From the NCBI GenBank assembly GCA_964035015.1, contig OZ036002.1:10921699-10985698 (forward strand): DNA of 64,000 nucleotides, read 5' to 3'. How positions within the stretch are numbered: the stretch's first letter is position 1; each line of letters starts with the position of its first letter. The position numbers and the translations under genes are program-made. The notes beneath the pieces were generated by a model, which worked only from the letters and a program-made list of their open reading frames with translations, did no database searches and was not told the DNA's origin. The DNA comes from Corallium rubrum. Taxonomy: Eukaryota; Cnidaria; Anthozoa; Scleralcyonacea; Coralliidae. Positions 10,031 through 21,326 of the stretch are shown piece by piece.

Positions 10031-12452
10031 AATAGATTTATTTCTAACTACATTTCTAACTCATATATAGGCAAGAGGGGCGCCCTTATCAAGTCATGGA
10101 CAGCAACCGGAAGACAATACAGAGCAACCAAAAAGTGTTTTTTTTCGAAATCTTCCCCACGCATCTGACGCGGGAGAGCCGGAGATATTTATTGAGAAAG
10201 GGGGAGGTGTTGCATGGAAGGAAGGAACCGCCTGCAGGCGATCCCATGTTAGGGTAGCGAAATAATACGAAATGTTTGAATAAGAATAGAACTAATTTCC
10301 TATAGAATAAAGATGGCACACAAATATGGCCGCCATTTCATTGTTTCAGTACACCAATATAGCACAACCCCCTTCTCCGACATTTCTTGCGCGTTTGGCG
10401 TGTGGGAAATTTGCCTCCGCAAATCGTTAAATCTCCACACAAATCACTGGGTTTTTTAGTATTTATTCGAATAATATACAATCACAAATTTCACTCCTTG
10501 TAGTGTTCTTGACTCACTGTCGCAATCTCTCTCACTCCCTTTTTCTCAACCACTAATAGACTCAAAGTCGATAAAGTTATTGCTCACTAGTACTAAACAC
10601 TTAACTTTATGGTCTCGACTATAAATTTAATCCAGATTAACTAAAATCCCCTTCACCCTTCGCGTCATTGCATTCCGTGGATTATAAAAATCACAATGCC
10701 TTGTCTATAGTTACTGACACTATAAATATATGTGTTCTTATTGTAATTAAATCAACATAACATAAGTCATAACCCTAATTGTAATATAGCGCAGTTCACG
10801 ACAGGCGCTCAAACCCCCTGACTTACCCTGGCTTAGAAAACTGTCTGCCCCAAATGTAACACTGTATGTTAGTAATTTATGTAACCCATCTCTCTCTAGT
10901 CTCGACTGTCATATTCATTTTCTGAGCCCGCAGTACCGTCTTGCGATGTGCAATGTTAGTTGTGTGAATTATTGATTGTGATTAGTTTTAAATGTGACAA
11001 GCTTAATAGACAAACAAATAAAAGGACAATGAATAACTTTAGTATACATTATGTAGACCAAACAAACAAACTGTACAGCGCTTTGTACAAAGACTATTAA
11101 ATAAAATAATAAACAAATAAATCATTTACAAATCCAGAATTGCTCCGTCGCCGAGGTTTTTAAACTTGTGTATGCCGCTATTAAAATTCTTCAAAAATTT
11201 CCACATTCGAAGTGTCAAAATTTATCAATAAATTAAAGCGAATACCCTCGAGATTATTTAGCGCTATACATCCCTTTACTAAGCTTTTTATAGTCTGAGC
11301 GCGTTATATATGCGGTGCGGAGAAAAACTTCCCCAATGCTTATAATCCAAAACACACACAATATATACACAGATATGCACATGCAAATACAACTGATACG
11401 CAATCACATACAAAGGACGCCAAAGTACGGAAGTATATATAGCGTTTAACTTAAAATATATATACAGAGACTCGTTTCTTAACCCCCTGCTTACAAAAAC
11501 CAATATTATTTAACACGATGTTTTGGAGAAACTTACAATGAACGACTGCAGCGTTTGGGAAAACTCCCCAAATCTTCCAGTACAGCGGGGATTGTATTCT
11601 GGTCGTCTGTGCCAATGGTGCCAACGACGACTTGGCGGTAATTAATCCGCACCGTCGAGCCGCTTTCTTATTATTAATTCACATGTACTTGCGAATTACG
11701 ACCCCCTTGTCGAGAGGCCATATCCGCTCAGTCGCCGTCGAGGGCATAACTCATAAGGAGTGTCTGGGAAGTTAAACATACTACCCGAGTCACCGACACG
11801 GAATATTTCGAGAAAATGTGTTATTACTGGTTGTCGCTATATACGGCGTCGAAAGAAACGAAATCAGCCTTTCAGGTCACGGTGGCCGGGTATTTGGATG
11901 GGGTTTCGAAACCAAGTTAGGTTTCACGCGGTATTTTGTAAAGTAATGGCATCATCGGCGCTGTCAAAATGCTCGTAATGAGCTAGTCATTCAGTCATCA
12001 ACAAGTATGATTAATTTAAGGAGGCTCAGTTGTCTGCCAGAGGCACTGCCGTGACGACGAATCAATATATCCGTTCTTTGTTGTTCCTAATTTTGCAGAT
12101 GAACTCACGTTGGTACCCAACGGTGATCCGCGCTTATGACAGAACGCTTATCAAAACCGCCTGGGTACGAGGCTGGGGGTAATAATGACTGACTCTTAGA
12201 CTGTACCACAGTCCCTTTCAGGGATGGGGGATAGGGGCCACAAGAACAGGAGGCGAGCGAAAAGGCCAGCGGCGAAGAGTATACGTACCAGTCTAGGCAT
12301 CTGGGGTGATCACAATATATCGATAACATTAACAATCGACATAATGTAGTTCGCTTTATATAACTACAGCATCAACAGTGTAAAAAGGTATAGAGTGCTG
12401 CGTAGACAGTGTTTTCACTGCATGTTTGAGATATAGAGCAAGGTCCGAATAG
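10031..12452. other. Intergenic stretch with no supported gene
   Basis: About 2.4 kb without a recognisable gene. Fragments seen: a solitary CCTGGGTACGAGGC end of the 9-bp-duplication MITE family near 12162, and a GTGTAAAAAGGTATAGAGTG fragment (about 12370-12415) related to the repeats at 20901 and 33161. No frame shows family motifs. Confidence 0.5.
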
Positions 12453-12839
12453 CGGCGCCATCTTGAATTCGCAATGCATTGTGGTCTATCCAGGGTAATA
12501 AGCTCAATTAAAAGGGTGATTGCTTATATAGTGTTGAGACACAATGCGGTAATTTTTTCTTGATAAACACTTTCATGGCAACAATGTCTAGATATGATCG
12601 TTGTCATATTGGTAAAAGCAATACGTATAAGGGATACATTTGTCATGAATCTATCCTTACACGTCCGAGAATTGTTGCTTTTAGCAATATGACAATTATT
12701 ATATTTAGATATTGTTGCCACGAAAGTATTTATAAAGAAAAAATTACCGCATTGTGTCCCAACACTACGCAATCGCCCTTTTAATGGAGCTTGCTACCCT
12801 GGATAGACCATAATGCATTGCGAATTCAAGATGGCGCCG
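12453..12839. mobile_element. 387-bp foldback element
   Basis: The whole stretch is an inverted repeat: CGGCGCCATCTTGAATTC at the left is matched by GAATTCAAGATGGCGCCG at the right, with arms through CTATCCAGGGTA and AATGCGGTAATTTTTTC. No coding capacity and no clear target duplication. Confidence 0.8.
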
Positions 12840-12960
12840 TTATTGGTGAAAAGGTCTATTGTTTTTTAGCAACGAAATACTGACGTTTCAAGCAAAGAGC
12901 CCTTCATTTATAGAGTAAAACGTCAACAACATGCAGTTTCAATAGTTCGTTGTAAAATTT

Positions 12961-13175
12961 CCGCAGAACACAGCGAGTCGGCAAACCCGCGAAGCAGAAA
13001 ACGCGCAAGATGGAGCTGACACGCAATTAAGTCAGAAAACACGCAAATTGGAAAACACACACAAATTGGAAAACAAGCCAGTCAGAAGACACGCAGTAGG
13101 AAACACGCAAGTCAAAAAACGTGCAAATAAGAAACACGCCAGGCAAAAAAAAACAAACACGCAAGGCGGGGGCGA
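12961..13175 (+). repeat. Degenerate ACACGCAA tandem repeat
   Basis: About ten copies of a loose 16-21 base unit (ACACGCAARTNRGAAA) run from CGCGAAGCAGAAAACGCG to ACACGCAAGGCGG. No coding role is apparent. Confidence 0.6.
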
Positions 13176-13299
13176 AAAGAAGAAACCCCGCTGAATTAAA
13201 TTTTTCAATAAGTTCCACGATATTTTGTTCAGTTCGTCAATATAGACGACCAATTTTTTTAGAAAAATGTGATTTTCTTCCACTACCCCTAGCAGCACC

Positions 13300-13371
13300 C
13301 TAGCCTCCTTCGCAGCCGTTCTTTGGGTCGGAGAGTCCGACCCAAAGAACGCCGGCTGCGAAGGAGGCTAG
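13300..13371. mobile_element. 72-bp palindromic MITE
   Basis: CTAGCCTCCTTCGCAGCCG and its complement pair, meeting at TTCTTTGGGTCGGA and TCCGACCCAAAGAA around a 3-base loop. CAGCAC lies just outside each end (13293-13298, 13372-13377), a probable target duplication. Confidence 0.75.
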
Positions 13372-13562
13372 CAGCACGCTTGATCCTCGCTTATTCATAA
13401 ACAGTGCGTATATAAGTAACAAAATAAGGAGGGGAAAAGGAACAGATTACAAAATATACAGTACGTACGTGTTTTGTTCCTTCCCGGATAGATCACTAGT
13501 CCATTCATCTATATACGCTTCCTCTAAATTCCTTTCGCCCCAAAACTCTTGTGGTAAGTGAC

Positions 13563-13826
13563 TGTGCTGGTATGGCGCTTGTAGGGAAAACATTTCGTCA
13601 CGATCGACATGAAGTACTGTAAATATTTTAGTTAAGTGAGCCCGCGGTATTGGTGAATTTTAGATTGCACCACAGCGTTTTACCGCACGTGTTTATATTT
13701 TTTACGAGAAAGAAGTTGGAAATCAAATCGTTTTATTTTGACTTTTTTGTGGAGTAAACCTTATTTTGTGCGCGTTAAAACATGGTTACATATATCTCAT
13801 ATGTCTTGGCGACGTATACCGCTACA
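13563..13826 (+). repeat. 5' LTR of the BEL/Pao element
   Basis: 264 bp, TG...CA ends, identical to the 3' LTR. The interior starts GTAAAACGCTAGTG. Confidence 0.95.
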
Positions 13827-13965
13827 GTAAAACGCTAGTGAACGAAATCGACGGTGAAAACAAAGCTAGAAAGAAGTCAACTTAAAGAATTTGGCCAGCC
13901 AAGATTTGAAGTGAGTTACTTGAAGTAGTTTTCGTTTGTCATCGGTAGATCTTATACACATTGAA

Positions 13966-16900
13966 ATGAGTGTTCAAGATAAGAAACTAGAAAGGAGTAG
14001 AGCTAAAGCAGCGGTGACTCTGGCTTCAAGACGCCTTATCGGTGCAGCCCACCGAGAGATAGAGTATCAAATATTGAAAAGTTTAATGGTCGAACTCGAA
14101 AAGGTTTATGACGATTTCTGGGTTGTTAACGAAGAGTTTGAATTGCTTGTATTGGACGAGGATAATTCTGAACATCGCGTAGTAAATGGCGAAAGCATCA
14201 TGGAATATAGAGAGAATGTAAAACAGAATTATATTGAGGCTAGAGATGTATTTTTGCAAGTAAAGACTGATAAGGAGCAAATAAGTAAGAATCAAGCAGC
14301 AGAACCATTGAGATTCGCATTAAAGCAAGATATTCGAAGAACAGGTGAGTTGCTTAAAGTTGTTGATGAAAACATTAACTCTCCAAACCCAAATATACAA
14401 GCTTTGCTATTAGACAAACAAGATTTACAGTATATGTTAAATGTCATGTATGGGAAAACCTCTGAACTGAGTCTGGTTGGATCATTACAGTCAGAGCAAG
14501 ATATTGAATTACAGAGTGATATTGATAAGATAAGTGGAATGGTTTACAATCAAGTCAGAACAATAAACTTGTATCTACACGAGTGCCAGAATTCAGACAA
14601 AACCCCTGTATCTTCTGGCCAGAGTCAAATTCATGTAGCAAGTGATCCAGTGTCACCTCCTACTGTAAATGTTTCCCAAGACAGTGCTACATCATCAAAT
14701 GGGTCCCATATATTATCTGAACCAATAACTGTTACTCAGACCAACCAACCCCCTATTGGCCCCACCAATATAGAGAGGGTGAATAACCACAGCTCACCCA
14801 TTGTCACTGGGTCCGATACTGCTGGTACCATTAGTACATCAGCACCTGAGTTTGTTCCCACAACAAGTTCAACTGGTGACAACCAAAGCTATGTCATGGT
14901 TAATACTCCAACAAGTAATGTTGACTTCATGAACATTGCTCAACATACTAGTACCAGTACTGCCCTACCCCAATCTAGTATGACTCCCACTACAAGTGTA
15001 CCACCACAGAGTTTCAGCCTACCTCAATACCCAAGCACCACCCAATTTCCTAGTACCACTGCACCCCAATACTCAAGTACCACCCTACCCCAGTTTGGAG
15101 GGACGATGAATTTTAATGCTGGTATACACCAACAGAATTCCATGGGTTCACCACAATCAAACATATATTCAAACAGTCCATCTATTAGTAATACTACTGT
15201 GAGTCCTTCAACGTCTAACCCACATGGTATGCTCTACCCTATCCCACATGTCATTAGCCCCACCATGGCCACAAACCTGCCTTACAACCCCAACCAACAG
15301 ACAACACATCAGTCTACACCCTATTCTACTGGATTTGATCCTCGGGTCCAAGTAAAGAAAATGTCCTTACCCACGTTTAACGGACACCGAAAGGAATGGC
15401 CAGAGTTCAAAGCAGTTTGGAAATCAGTGGCAGAAACAGCATATCCAAACAAAACAGCACTAGCCCATGAGCTCAAAAGATCGGTAAGAGGCGAAGCAAG
15501 CAAGCGTATAAGATCTGTATATGTTACAAAGCCTGAAGCCTACGATGTCATGTGGCAAAAGTTAGAAAGTTATTATGAGGATGTTGGTGCCAGTGTTCAG
15601 GCGGCGTTAGAAGATTTACACAAACTGAAAGCAGTGTCTGACGATGACTACAAAGGTCTAGTGGAACTAGTGGATGAGGTCGAATCAGCATACAGTCAAT
15701 TGGAAGAGTTGGGAAATTTGAACGTTCTAACAATGCGAGACATTGATTTCATTTCAGAATTATTGCCTTGTCATTTGAGGGTTGAATGGCGACGGAAGTA
15801 CAGAGAGATGACTCCAGTGGAGAAGGTGCATCCATTTATCCTCTTCATGAAATTCCTAGAAGGTGAGCGAGAAGCTGTTGCACGAATAGCTGAAGTTCAG
15901 TCGAGAAGAAGAAGAAATGATGTTCCTAAGAGTGACCGCCGAAAGCAACAAGCTTATCATGTAAGCAGACAAGGCTCAAAGAAGTTTCACAAGTGTGCCT
16001 ACCCGTCTCACCGAAAGGACGCTATTAATCATACCACCGAAGAATGTAATGAGTTCCAGAAATTACCTATAAGCGGGAAAAATGGAAAATACGAACTGTT
16101 AAAACAGATCGACGCATGTTTCAAATGTTTTGGAAACCATAGAAGACAAGATTGCCCCAAGAAAGATTGCTGCGTTTGTGGGAGCGGTCAACACCACCAG
16201 TTACTCTGCAATTCAAGCAGCCATAAAGAAAAGCCCTTAAGTGAGTCTAATGAAACAGCCGTGCGGAAAGAAACACACATTTCCCTTACTGACTCATTAT
16301 CCTTGTATCCCATTTACCAAACAACGGTCTATGGCAGTAATAAACGTGTAACCGTTTTCTGTGATGGAGGTTCGAACGCTACCTACATTACCCACCGAGC
16401 TGCAGAAAGAATAAAAGCAAAGAAACTTGGGAACATTACCTTGGACGTTACTACCATGGGCAATGTAGAAAAGACCCACCACACTCAACAATATGAGTTC
16501 ACCTTACGGACAAATTCTGGTAAGAAGGCAACTATTGTAGCATATGGCATGAATCAAATCACTGGTCCAGTGAGCAAACTAGATCATGAAGTTCTTACGA
16601 AGTTCTTCCCCGAGTATGACGCTGAGTCTCTTCAGAGAAAATCAAGCTGTGTCGAAGTCCTTCTCGGATGTAATTACTTTGGCTTACACCCTAAGCAGGA
16701 AGAAGCACGGTATGGGGACAATCTGAGTATTATGAGTGGTGAGTTAGGCATCTGTCTACAGGGTACCCATCCAGATTTGAGTGAAGGTACTAAACGTGAT
16801 ACAAACCTCGTGAAGACGATCCACAATGTCAACGTTAAAGTTGAAGTGTATAACGTTCATGTCGAGACACACCCGCAGTTTTTGCCAACCCCTCCAGCTG

Positions 16901-19900
16901 TATGTCTATTGTACCAAGAACAGGTGCATTGCAACTTGTCGAACACCGTTCATTCCGTCAGCACTAAACGAGAAGCAAGTCGGATTGAAGAGTTCATACT
17001 CGGAGAAGACCTTGGCACGGAAACAAGCCCCCGTTGTGGCGCATGTCGTTGCGGTAAATGTCCCATTCTTGGGCATACCTACTCGTTCAAAGAAGAGCAA
17101 GAGCTGAAAGTTATTCGAGAGAATCTGGAATACGATGAATCAAATCAATGCTGGAGAACCAGTTATCCGTGGATTGTGGATCCGAACAGTCTACCGAATA
17201 ACTACAACGCTGCCCTAGCAACCTTGGAGAAGACAGAACGTACCCTTCAAAAGGATGACAAGTGGGCAAACACGTATAAAGATCAGATGAATGATATGGT
17301 CGATCGTAGAGTGGCACGTCAGCTTACAGCCAAGGAGATCGAGGAGTGGAAAGGTCCTGTGTTTTATATATCCCACCTCGCAGTGCTCAATCCCAAGTCA
17401 CCCTCTACACCTGTTCGCATCGTGTTCAACTCCAGCCAAATCTACAAAGGAGTTTCCTTGAATTCCTGTTTAGCCAAAGGTCCGGATTGTTATATGAATA
17501 ATCTGATAGGCATCTTACTGCGTTGGCGAGAAGAAGCTGTGGCGTTGGTAGGCGATATTAGAAAGATGTTCAATTCTGTCTACCTCAAAGAATTGGAGAA
17601 GCATTGCCATCGTTTTCTCTGGCGAGATCTCGAACTTGATCGACCACCAGATGTTTTCGTGATGGAACGGGTCAACATGGGAGACACACCTGCCCCAGCT
17701 ATAAGTACCGAATCCATCTACAAGACCGCAAACCTATTCAAGGAAGACAGCCCAGAAGCTGCTGAGTTGTTGAAGAAATCGAGTTACGTTGACGACCTTA
17801 TCGACTCGCGTCCAACTCAGTGTTCGGCTCTGAAAGTTGCTGAAGAAGCCGAAAACATGCTCGCAAAAGGTGGATTCTCGGTAAAAGGTTGGCAGTTGAG
17901 TGGAGAAGCAAGTCCTCGTACAAGTTTTGATCAAAAGAGAGTTCATGGTGGCCATGCAGAAGGAGAAAGCAGTAAATCGTTGAGTCTGCTGAAAGGAACT
18001 GACATAAACCTACGAGTACTTGGCCTTGGATGGGATCCTCAAAGCGACACCATATTGTATGAAGTTACGCTAAACTTCAGTAAGAAGAGGCGTGGGATAC
18101 GTATTGGTCCGAATCTTCAAGAAGTCGATTTGCCAAATGCTTTACCGGATGTCATGACAAAGCGAACAGTTCTCGAACAGGTGATGAAAATCTACGACCC
18201 GCTTGGTCTTGTCTGCCCTTTCACATTGTTAGCGAAGATATATCTACGTGAAATATGGGCACGAAAGTTTGATTGGGATACTCCGCTCCCAGCTGATCTC
18301 ATGGCTAAATTGGTCCGTTTCTTTACAACGTTGTTCAAACTCGAACAGTTGCGTTTCCCACGTCGTTTACGGCCTGCAGATGCTGTTGGTCGTCCGTGGC
18401 TCATAATTCTAAGCGATGGTAGTGACCTAGCGTACGGTTATGCTGCCTATATTCGATGGTCCTTACGAAACGGTCTGTTTTGGTGTCGACTGATAATGGC
18501 CAAATGCCGAATCGCGCCTGTCAACAAGTTGTCTACCCCGCAAATGGAATTGAACGCGGCCGTCCTGTCGAAACGTGGAAGAAAAGTGATCGAATCCGAA
18601 ATGCGGTTTGATTTTGAAAGAGTGTTGCAACTGGTCGACTCCGAAACCGTCTTGAGCATGATGAACAAGACGAGTACCCGCTTCAAAGTGTACGAAGGAG
18701 TTCGAATCGGGGAAATTCAAGCCGCTACCCATGGTGATCTGTCGTGTTGGGCATGGATGTCTGGAAAGAATAACACAGCTGACTGGCTTACACGCGGTCG
18801 TAATCCAGACGAGTTGGGAGAAGATTCGCATTGGTGGAATGGACCCCCCATTCTGTATCAGCCCATCGAAGAGTGGGGTCTCAAGTTTGGAATCCAAAAG
18901 GACGAAGTTCTACCGGGAGAAAAGAAAATACGTTATACCACAACAACGTCATCTAATGTTCCTCTCATAGATTACCAGAAGTCAAGTAACGTCAACAAGA
19001 TCATATGGATCGTTGCCAGAATTCTCAGTATGTTCAAGCATAAGTCATTTCGCGGAGGAAACACGTTATACGTTTCGTCGGAGCTGCTCGAAGAAGCCGA
19101 AAGCTTCTTAGTCAAAGATGCTCAGAAGGAATTAGAAAACGAAATTGGAAAAACTGATCAGAAAGGTCGAAAAGGCGGCCGTTATGCAACACTGAATCCT
19201 GGCAAAGACGGACATGGTTATTATGTAGTTGGTCAACGGTTAAAGAGAAAGAACCCCATGACACCCGATGCGTCGTTGCAAAAGTTACTGCCGACTCGCC
19301 ATCCTCTAACTCGATTACTAATGAAACGTGCTCATAAAGACTGTGTACATAGAGGTCGTGACGCCACTCTCGCTCGTTTTAGACAAAAGTATTGGACAGC
19401 TCAAGGCAGCAAGATTGCCCAGTCAGTTAGATGTAAGTGCCAGTTATGTAAGCTCCGTGACGTGAAGTTGGGAGAACAAGAAATGGGACGGTTACCAGAA
19501 GCTCGGCTCAAACCTGCTCCACCATTCACTTACACCATGCTTGATTTGTTTGGTCCTTATCTCGTACGTGGCGAAGTCCAGAAACGAACGAGTGGTAAAG
19601 CGTATGGTGTCATTTTTACCGACCTAGTTTCCAGAGCAGTTCACATTGAAGCTGTGTATGGGTATGACACAAGTTCTTTTCTCATGGCTCTCAGTAGATT
19701 TGCAAGTGTACGCGGTTGGCCACAATTCATTTACAGTGATCCTGGATCGCAGTTAGTTGGAGCAGAGAGAGAGCTCAAAGAAGCTTGGCAGAAGATTGAC
19801 CGAGAAGAGTTACACAAGAACGGCGTACAAAGTGGTTTGACATGGGTATTCGGATCCGCAGATAGTCCATGGCACCAGGGCGCGGTCGAGTGTCTCGTGA

Positions 19901-20502
19901 AAGCTGCCAAACGAGCAATTGTCGTAGCCATGGGAAGACGACGTTTCTCAGTGCCCGAGTTCTTAACAGTTTGCTCAGAAGTTGCCAATCTACTCAACGA
20001 GAGGCCCATTGGAACGTTGCCTTCAATCGATTCTGATTTGAACATACTTACACCGAACAGTCTTTTGTTAGGACGTTCAACATCGAAGAATCCTGGTGGT
20101 TGGCAACCCTATACCTACAGTCGGAATCCAAAGAATCGATACCACCTCATACAAGCAGCTGTGGAGGATTTCTGGGAGAAATGGGTGCAACTCTACGCGC
20201 CAACTCTAGTGTTGCGGCGAAAGTGGAGTGTTATTACTCGTAATTTATGTTCGGGAGATGTGGTGATTGTTGCTGATAGGAACGTAAAGCGTGGAGAATA
20301 TCGTTTGGGATTAGTCAAAGAAGTCTTCCCGGGTGAAGATGGCAAGGTTCGACGTGTTTTAGTCACATATAAAAACTTCCATGTGGGAAGCAGTGATCAA
20401 GATTATTACGGAGTGAGTGAAGCTGTTACCGTTTCGCGAAGCGTTCAACGCCTTGCTTTACTGGTACCAAAGGATATGGATAACAAAGATAATGACAAAT
20501 AA
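13966..20502 (+). CDS. BEL/Pao gag-pol polyprotein
   Basis: 2178 aa from the ATG at 13966; a slightly longer open frame upstream has no ATG. Order seen: a charged N-terminal region with helical character (1-~200); a Ser/Thr/Pro-rich linker (~210-455); a Gag-like domain opening KMSLPTFNGHRKEWPEFKA (~460-645); Cys-rich knuckles CFKCF..CCVCG (~716-748); an aspartic protease site FCDGGSNATYI (Asp800, DGG where DSG or DTG is usual); reverse transcriptase with Asp1197 in GDIRKMF and YVDD (Asp1276, Asp1277); the Pao-type block MKIYDPLGLVCPF (~1407); RNase H-like ILSDGS (Asp1484) and PQMELNAAV (Glu1528); integrase zinc ligands His1790, His1795, Cys1825, Cys1828 and catalytic Asp1860, Asp1925, Glu1975; and a C-terminal domain (~2068-2178) like that following BEL integrases. 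No stop or frameshift interrupts it. It would copy its RNA to DNA and integrate it. Confidence 0.95.
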   Translation: MSVQDKKLERSRAKAAVTLASRRLIGAAHREIEYQILKSLMVELEKVYDDFWVVNEEFELLVLDEDNSEHRVVNGESIMEYRENVKQNYIEARDVFLQVKTDKEQISKNQAAEPLRFALKQDIRRTGELLKVVDENINSPNPNIQALLLDKQDLQYMLNVMYGKTSELSLVGSLQSEQDIELQSDIDKISGMVYNQVRTINLYLHECQNSDKTPVSSGQSQIHVASDPVSPPTVNVSQDSATSSNGSHILSEPITVTQTNQPPIGPTNIERVNNHSSPIVTGSDTAGTISTSAPEFVPTTSSTGDNQSYVMVNTPTSNVDFMNIAQHTSTSTALPQSSMTPTTSVPPQSFSLPQYPSTTQFPSTTAPQYSSTTLPQFGGTMNFNAGIHQQNSMGSPQSNIYSNSPSISNTTVSPSTSNPHGMLYPIPHVISPTMATNLPYNPNQQTTHQSTPYSTGFDPRVQVKKMSLPTFNGHRKEWPEFKAVWKSVAETAYPNKTALAHELKRSVRGEASKRIRSVYVTKPEAYDVMWQKLESYYEDVGASVQAALEDLHKLKAVSDDDYKGLVELVDEVESAYSQLEELGNLNVLTMRDIDFISELLPCHLRVEWRRKYREMTPVEKVHPFILFMKFLEGEREAVARIAEVQSRRRRNDVPKSDRRKQQAYHVSRQGSKKFHKCAYPSHRKDAINHTTEECNEFQKLPISGKNGKYELLKQIDACFKCFGNHRRQDCPKKDCCVCGSGQHHQLLCNSSSHKEKPLSESNETAVRKETHISLTDSLSLYPIYQTTVYGSNKRVTVFCDGGSNATYITHRAAERIKAKKLGNITLDVTTMGNVEKTHHTQQYEFTLRTNSGKKATIVAYGMNQITGPVSKLDHEVLTKFFPEYDAESLQRKSSCVEVLLGCNYFGLHPKQEEARYGDNLSIMSGELGICLQGTHPDLSEGTKRDTNLVKTIHNVNVKVEVYNVHVETHPQFLPTPPAVCLLYQEQVHCNLSNTVHSVSTKREASRIEEFILGEDLGTETSPRCGACRCGKCPILGHTYSFKEEQELKVIRENLEYDESNQCWRTSYPWIVDPNSLPNNYNAALATLEKTERTLQKDDKWANTYKDQMNDMVDRRVARQLTAKEIEEWKGPVFYISHLAVLNPKSPSTPVRIVFNSSQIYKGVSLNSCLAKGPDCYMNNLIGILLRWREEAVALVGDIRKMFNSVYLKELEKHCHRFLWRDLELDRPPDVFVMERVNMGDTPAPAISTESIYKTANLFKEDSPEAAELLKKSSYVDDLIDSRPTQCSALKVAEEAENMLAKGGFSVKGWQLSGEASPRTSFDQKRVHGGHAEGESSKSLSLLKGTDINLRVLGLGWDPQSDTILYEVTLNFSKKRRGIRIGPNLQEVDLPNALPDVMTKRTVLEQVMKIYDPLGLVCPFTLLAKIYLREIWARKFDWDTPLPADLMAKLVRFFTTLFKLEQLRFPRRLRPADAVGRPWLIILSDGSDLAYGYAAYIRWSLRNGLFWCRLIMAKCRIAPVNKLSTPQMELNAAVLSKRGRKVIESEMRFDFERVLQLVDSETVLSMMNKTSTRFKVYEGVRIGEIQAATHGDLSCWAWMSGKNNTADWLTRGRNPDELGEDSHWWNGPPILYQPIEEWGLKFGIQKDEVLPGEKKIRYTTTTSSNVPLIDYQKSSNVNKIIWIVARILSMFKHKSFRGGNTLYVSSELLEEAESFLVKDAQKELENEIGKTDQKGRKGGRYATLNPGKDGHGYYVVGQRLKRKNPMTPDASLQKLLPTRHPLTRLLMKRAHKDCVHRGRDATLARFRQKYWTAQGSKIAQSVRCKCQLCKLRDVKLGEQEMGRLPEARLKPAPPFTYTMLDLFGPYLVRGEVQKRTSGKAYGVIFTDLVSRAVHIEAVYGYDTSSFLMALSRFASVRGWPQFIYSDPGSQLVGAERELKEAWQKIDREELHKNGVQSGLTWVFGSADSPWHQGAVECLVKAAKRAIVVAMGRRRFSVPEFLTVCSEVANLLNERPIGTLPSIDSDLNILTPNSLLLGRSTSKNPGGWQPYTYSRNPKNRYHLIQAAVEDFWEKWVQLYAPTLVLRRKWSVITRNLCSGDVVIVADRNVKRGEYRLGLVKEVFPGEDGKVRRVLVTYKNFHVGSSDQDYYGVSEAVTVSRSVQRLALLVPKDMDNKDNDK

Positions 20503-20581
20503 ACTTGTGAACTGATATTACGAACACGTTTATATTTTGTTTAAAGTTTAGAATGCGATCGTATCGACCCCATCCTCCCGG

Positions 20582-20845
20582 TGTGCTGGTATGGCGCTTG
20601 TAGGGAAAACATTTCGTCACGATCGACATGAAGTACTGTAAATATTTTAGTTAAGTGAGCCCGCGGTATTGGTGAATTTTAGATTGCACCACAGCGTTTT
20701 ACCGCACGTGTTTATATTTTTTACGAGAAAGAAGTTGGAAATCAAATCGTTTTATTTTGACTTTTTTGTGGAGTAAACCTTATTTTGTGCGCGTTAAAAC
20801 ATGGTTACATATATCTCATATGTCTTGGCGACGTATACCGCTACA
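20582..20845 (+). repeat. 3' LTR of the BEL/Pao element
   Basis: 264 bp, identical to 13563-13826, followed by the GTGAC duplication. The base composition just upstream (CCCCATCCTCCCGG) is pyrimidine-rich, not the expected purine tract. Confidence 0.95.
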
Positions 20846-20900
20846 GTGACACATCATCCGGTAGCACTAACCTTTATAAACCAGAATAAATGAAAATAGT

Positions 20901-20971
20901 GTAATAAAAGTATAGCATGCTGCGTAGGCAATGTAGAAATAACAACCACAATCGAAATATAGTAAGGTTAG
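20901..20971. mobile_element. Penelope-like tail fragment
   Basis: GTGTAATAAAAGTATAGCAT through AATATAGTAAGGTTAG matches 33171-33227 closely. The match stops at 20971, where a hAT-like end (CAGGGGCGTGGCGACTGG) begins. Assignment to Penelope-like elements is inferred from the hammerhead-like motif beside the longer copy. Confidence 0.5.
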
Positions 20972-21326
20972 CAGGGGCGTGGCGACTGGGGTGTGTGGGA
21001 GGGTGCCCCCCCCCCCCCCCTCCAATAATTCTAAATATTAAATTGTTGGTCAAACGAGGAATTGCTGCTGTTCAGAATAGAAATAGTGGGAGAAAATTAA
21101 AAACCCCTGAAATTCTTCTTTTTTTTAAAAATGATTTGTTGGGTTTTTATCCATGGTCGGTCAACAGTTGGTCAAAAGCTTTCCCAAACATCCCCAACAA
21201 AGGTGGCATTTAAGTAATAAAGTTGATGTCTTCTGTAGTGAAGTATTTCGGATCTATTTTTGACCGCAGACCAGTGAAATCAGAGGCTCGACTGTTTGAA
21301 GTGTTCTTTCTGTGATACAGATTTAT

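Larger units (their letters stand above)
13563..20845 (+). mobile_element. Full-length BEL/Pao LTR retrotransposon
   Basis: 7283 bp. Two 264-bp LTRs (TGTGCTGG...CGCTACA) read identical base for base. GTGAC is duplicated at 13558-13562 and 20846-20850, the 5-bp length usual for BEL/Pao. One uninterrupted gag-pol frame lies between. No env-like frame follows. I see no standard primer-binding site (TGG...) directly after the left LTR and no purine tract directly before the right LTR. Confidence 0.96.

Noticed and set aside
10840-10870. TTTGGGGCAGACAG on the minus strand next to TGTTACA, like an LTR end plus primer-binding site of a Gypsy element
   Set aside because: No matching LTR or pol sequence was found near it.
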